From assembly GCA_963841715.1 (NCBI GenBank), contig CAWJDP010000002.1, positions 248,001 through 312,000 of the forward strand: 64,000 nt of DNA. The letters are read 5' to 3'. A model generated the notes under the pieces. That model saw only the letters and a list, made by a program, of their open reading frames with translations. It was not told where the DNA came from and did no database searches. Below, in pieces: positions 63,765 to 64,000 of this stretch. The translations under genes were made by a program, and so were the position numbers. The stretch's first letter is position 1. Each line of letters begins with the position of its first letter. Source of the DNA: DASPWW01 sp963841715. Its GTDB lineage: Bacteria; Actinomycetota; Thermoleophilia; Solirubrobacterales; 70-9.

Positions 63765-64000
63765 GTGACGGGTCGCCCGCCGCGCATCCTCATCCTCACC
63801 GCGTCGATCGGCGAGGGTCACGATCTCCCCGCCCGCGTGCTCGCCGACGGGATCGCCGCCGAGGAATCCCAGGCCGAGGTCGAGATCGCCGATGCCCTCG
63901 GGGTCGTCAGCCCCTTCCTTCGCCGCGTGGTCATCGACGGCTCGCGCTTCGACTCTCAATGGGGGAGCCGGATGTTCGACCTCGAGTACCGGTTGATAAC
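63765..64000 (+). CDS. Glycosyltransferase, MGDG-synthase/MurG-like N-terminus, partial
   Basis: Only the first 78 residues are in the window. They read RILILTASIGEGHDLPARVL, then ADGIAAEESQAEVEIADALG and VSPFLRRVVIDG. The LTASxGEGHxxxA pattern near the N-terminus is that of diacylglycerol glucosyltransferases/MGDG synthases (GT28-type). Start is GTG 41 bases after the beta-helix gene. The remainder lies beyond the right edge. Confidence 0.7.
   Translation, partial: MTGRPPRILILTASIGEGHDLPARVLADGIAAEESQAEVEIADALGVVSPFLRRVVIDGSRFDSQWGSRMFDLEYRLI

Overview
The window is about 70% G+C DNA with actinobacterial gene content. The CysO/CysM/Mec cysteine route, a SUF system with SufU and an Rrf2 regulator, a CopC-CopD fusion, YcnI and YrbE permeases together suggest class Thermoleophilia (Solirubrobacterales-like). 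This is an inference from gene families and codon use; there is no rRNA in the window to confirm it. I see no tRNA, rRNA, CRISPR array, phage or insertion sequence.

Layout. 0-3.5 kb: an anchored GH3 enzyme (cut by the window edge), ispH, a cysteine-less DipZ-like protein and a haem-oxygenase-fold protein. 3.5-10.2 kb: a copper/membrane cluster (cupredoxin-like protein, multipass protein, YcnI, CopC-CopD-YtkA fusion, His-rich anchored protein), with a strong hairpin between the two converging operons. 10.1-18.9 kb: the SUF iron-sulfur system in two same-strand operons, Rieske-sufB-sufD and rrf2-sufC-sufS-sufU. They are separated by a three-gene glycosyltransferase/methyltransferase cassette on the other strand. 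Both SUF promoters carry the same candidate operator. 18.9-34 kb: htpX, then surface-polysaccharide genes (GT-C enzyme, sulfatase, two clan GH-A hydrolases, O-antigen-ligase-like protein, sugar-phosphate transferase, two GT2 enzymes), interrupted by moeZ-cysO. 33.7-39.3 kb: an amino-acid ABC transporter divergent from cysM, then an unknown gene, a JAMM peptidase (Mec) and a zinc-ribbon protein. 39.5-43 kb: a cupin and a GntR-YrbE-YrbE operon without Mce genes. 43-47.5 kb: lineage-specific genes, some with lower G+C (lipoproteins, HEAT repeats). 47.5-58.8 kb: penicillin-acylase family, DUF1152, DUF1802, alpha/beta hydrolase, HyuB/HyuA, a Cys/His motif protein and NadB. 58.9-64 kb: HDAC-family deacetylase, an 860-residue coiled-coil protein, a secreted beta-helix protein and the start of a glycosyltransferase.

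How it works together. MoeZ, CysO, CysM and Mec make up the complete thiocarboxylate route to cysteine. Here CysO ends in Gly-Gly-Cys-Arg rather than Gly-Gly, and a near-identical dyad (TATACTTT-N3-AAGC) lies upstream of both moeZ and cysM. Cysteine sulfur then feeds SufS/SufU and the SufBCD scaffold.

Quality. Many genes that should be intact (sufB, C, D, S, U, rrf2, htpX, the 31.8-34.3 kb glycosyltransferases and ATPase, penicillin acylase, hyuA) contain single-base indels. The indels cluster in patches and most look like assembly errors. I give such genes full inferred extents and note the shifts.
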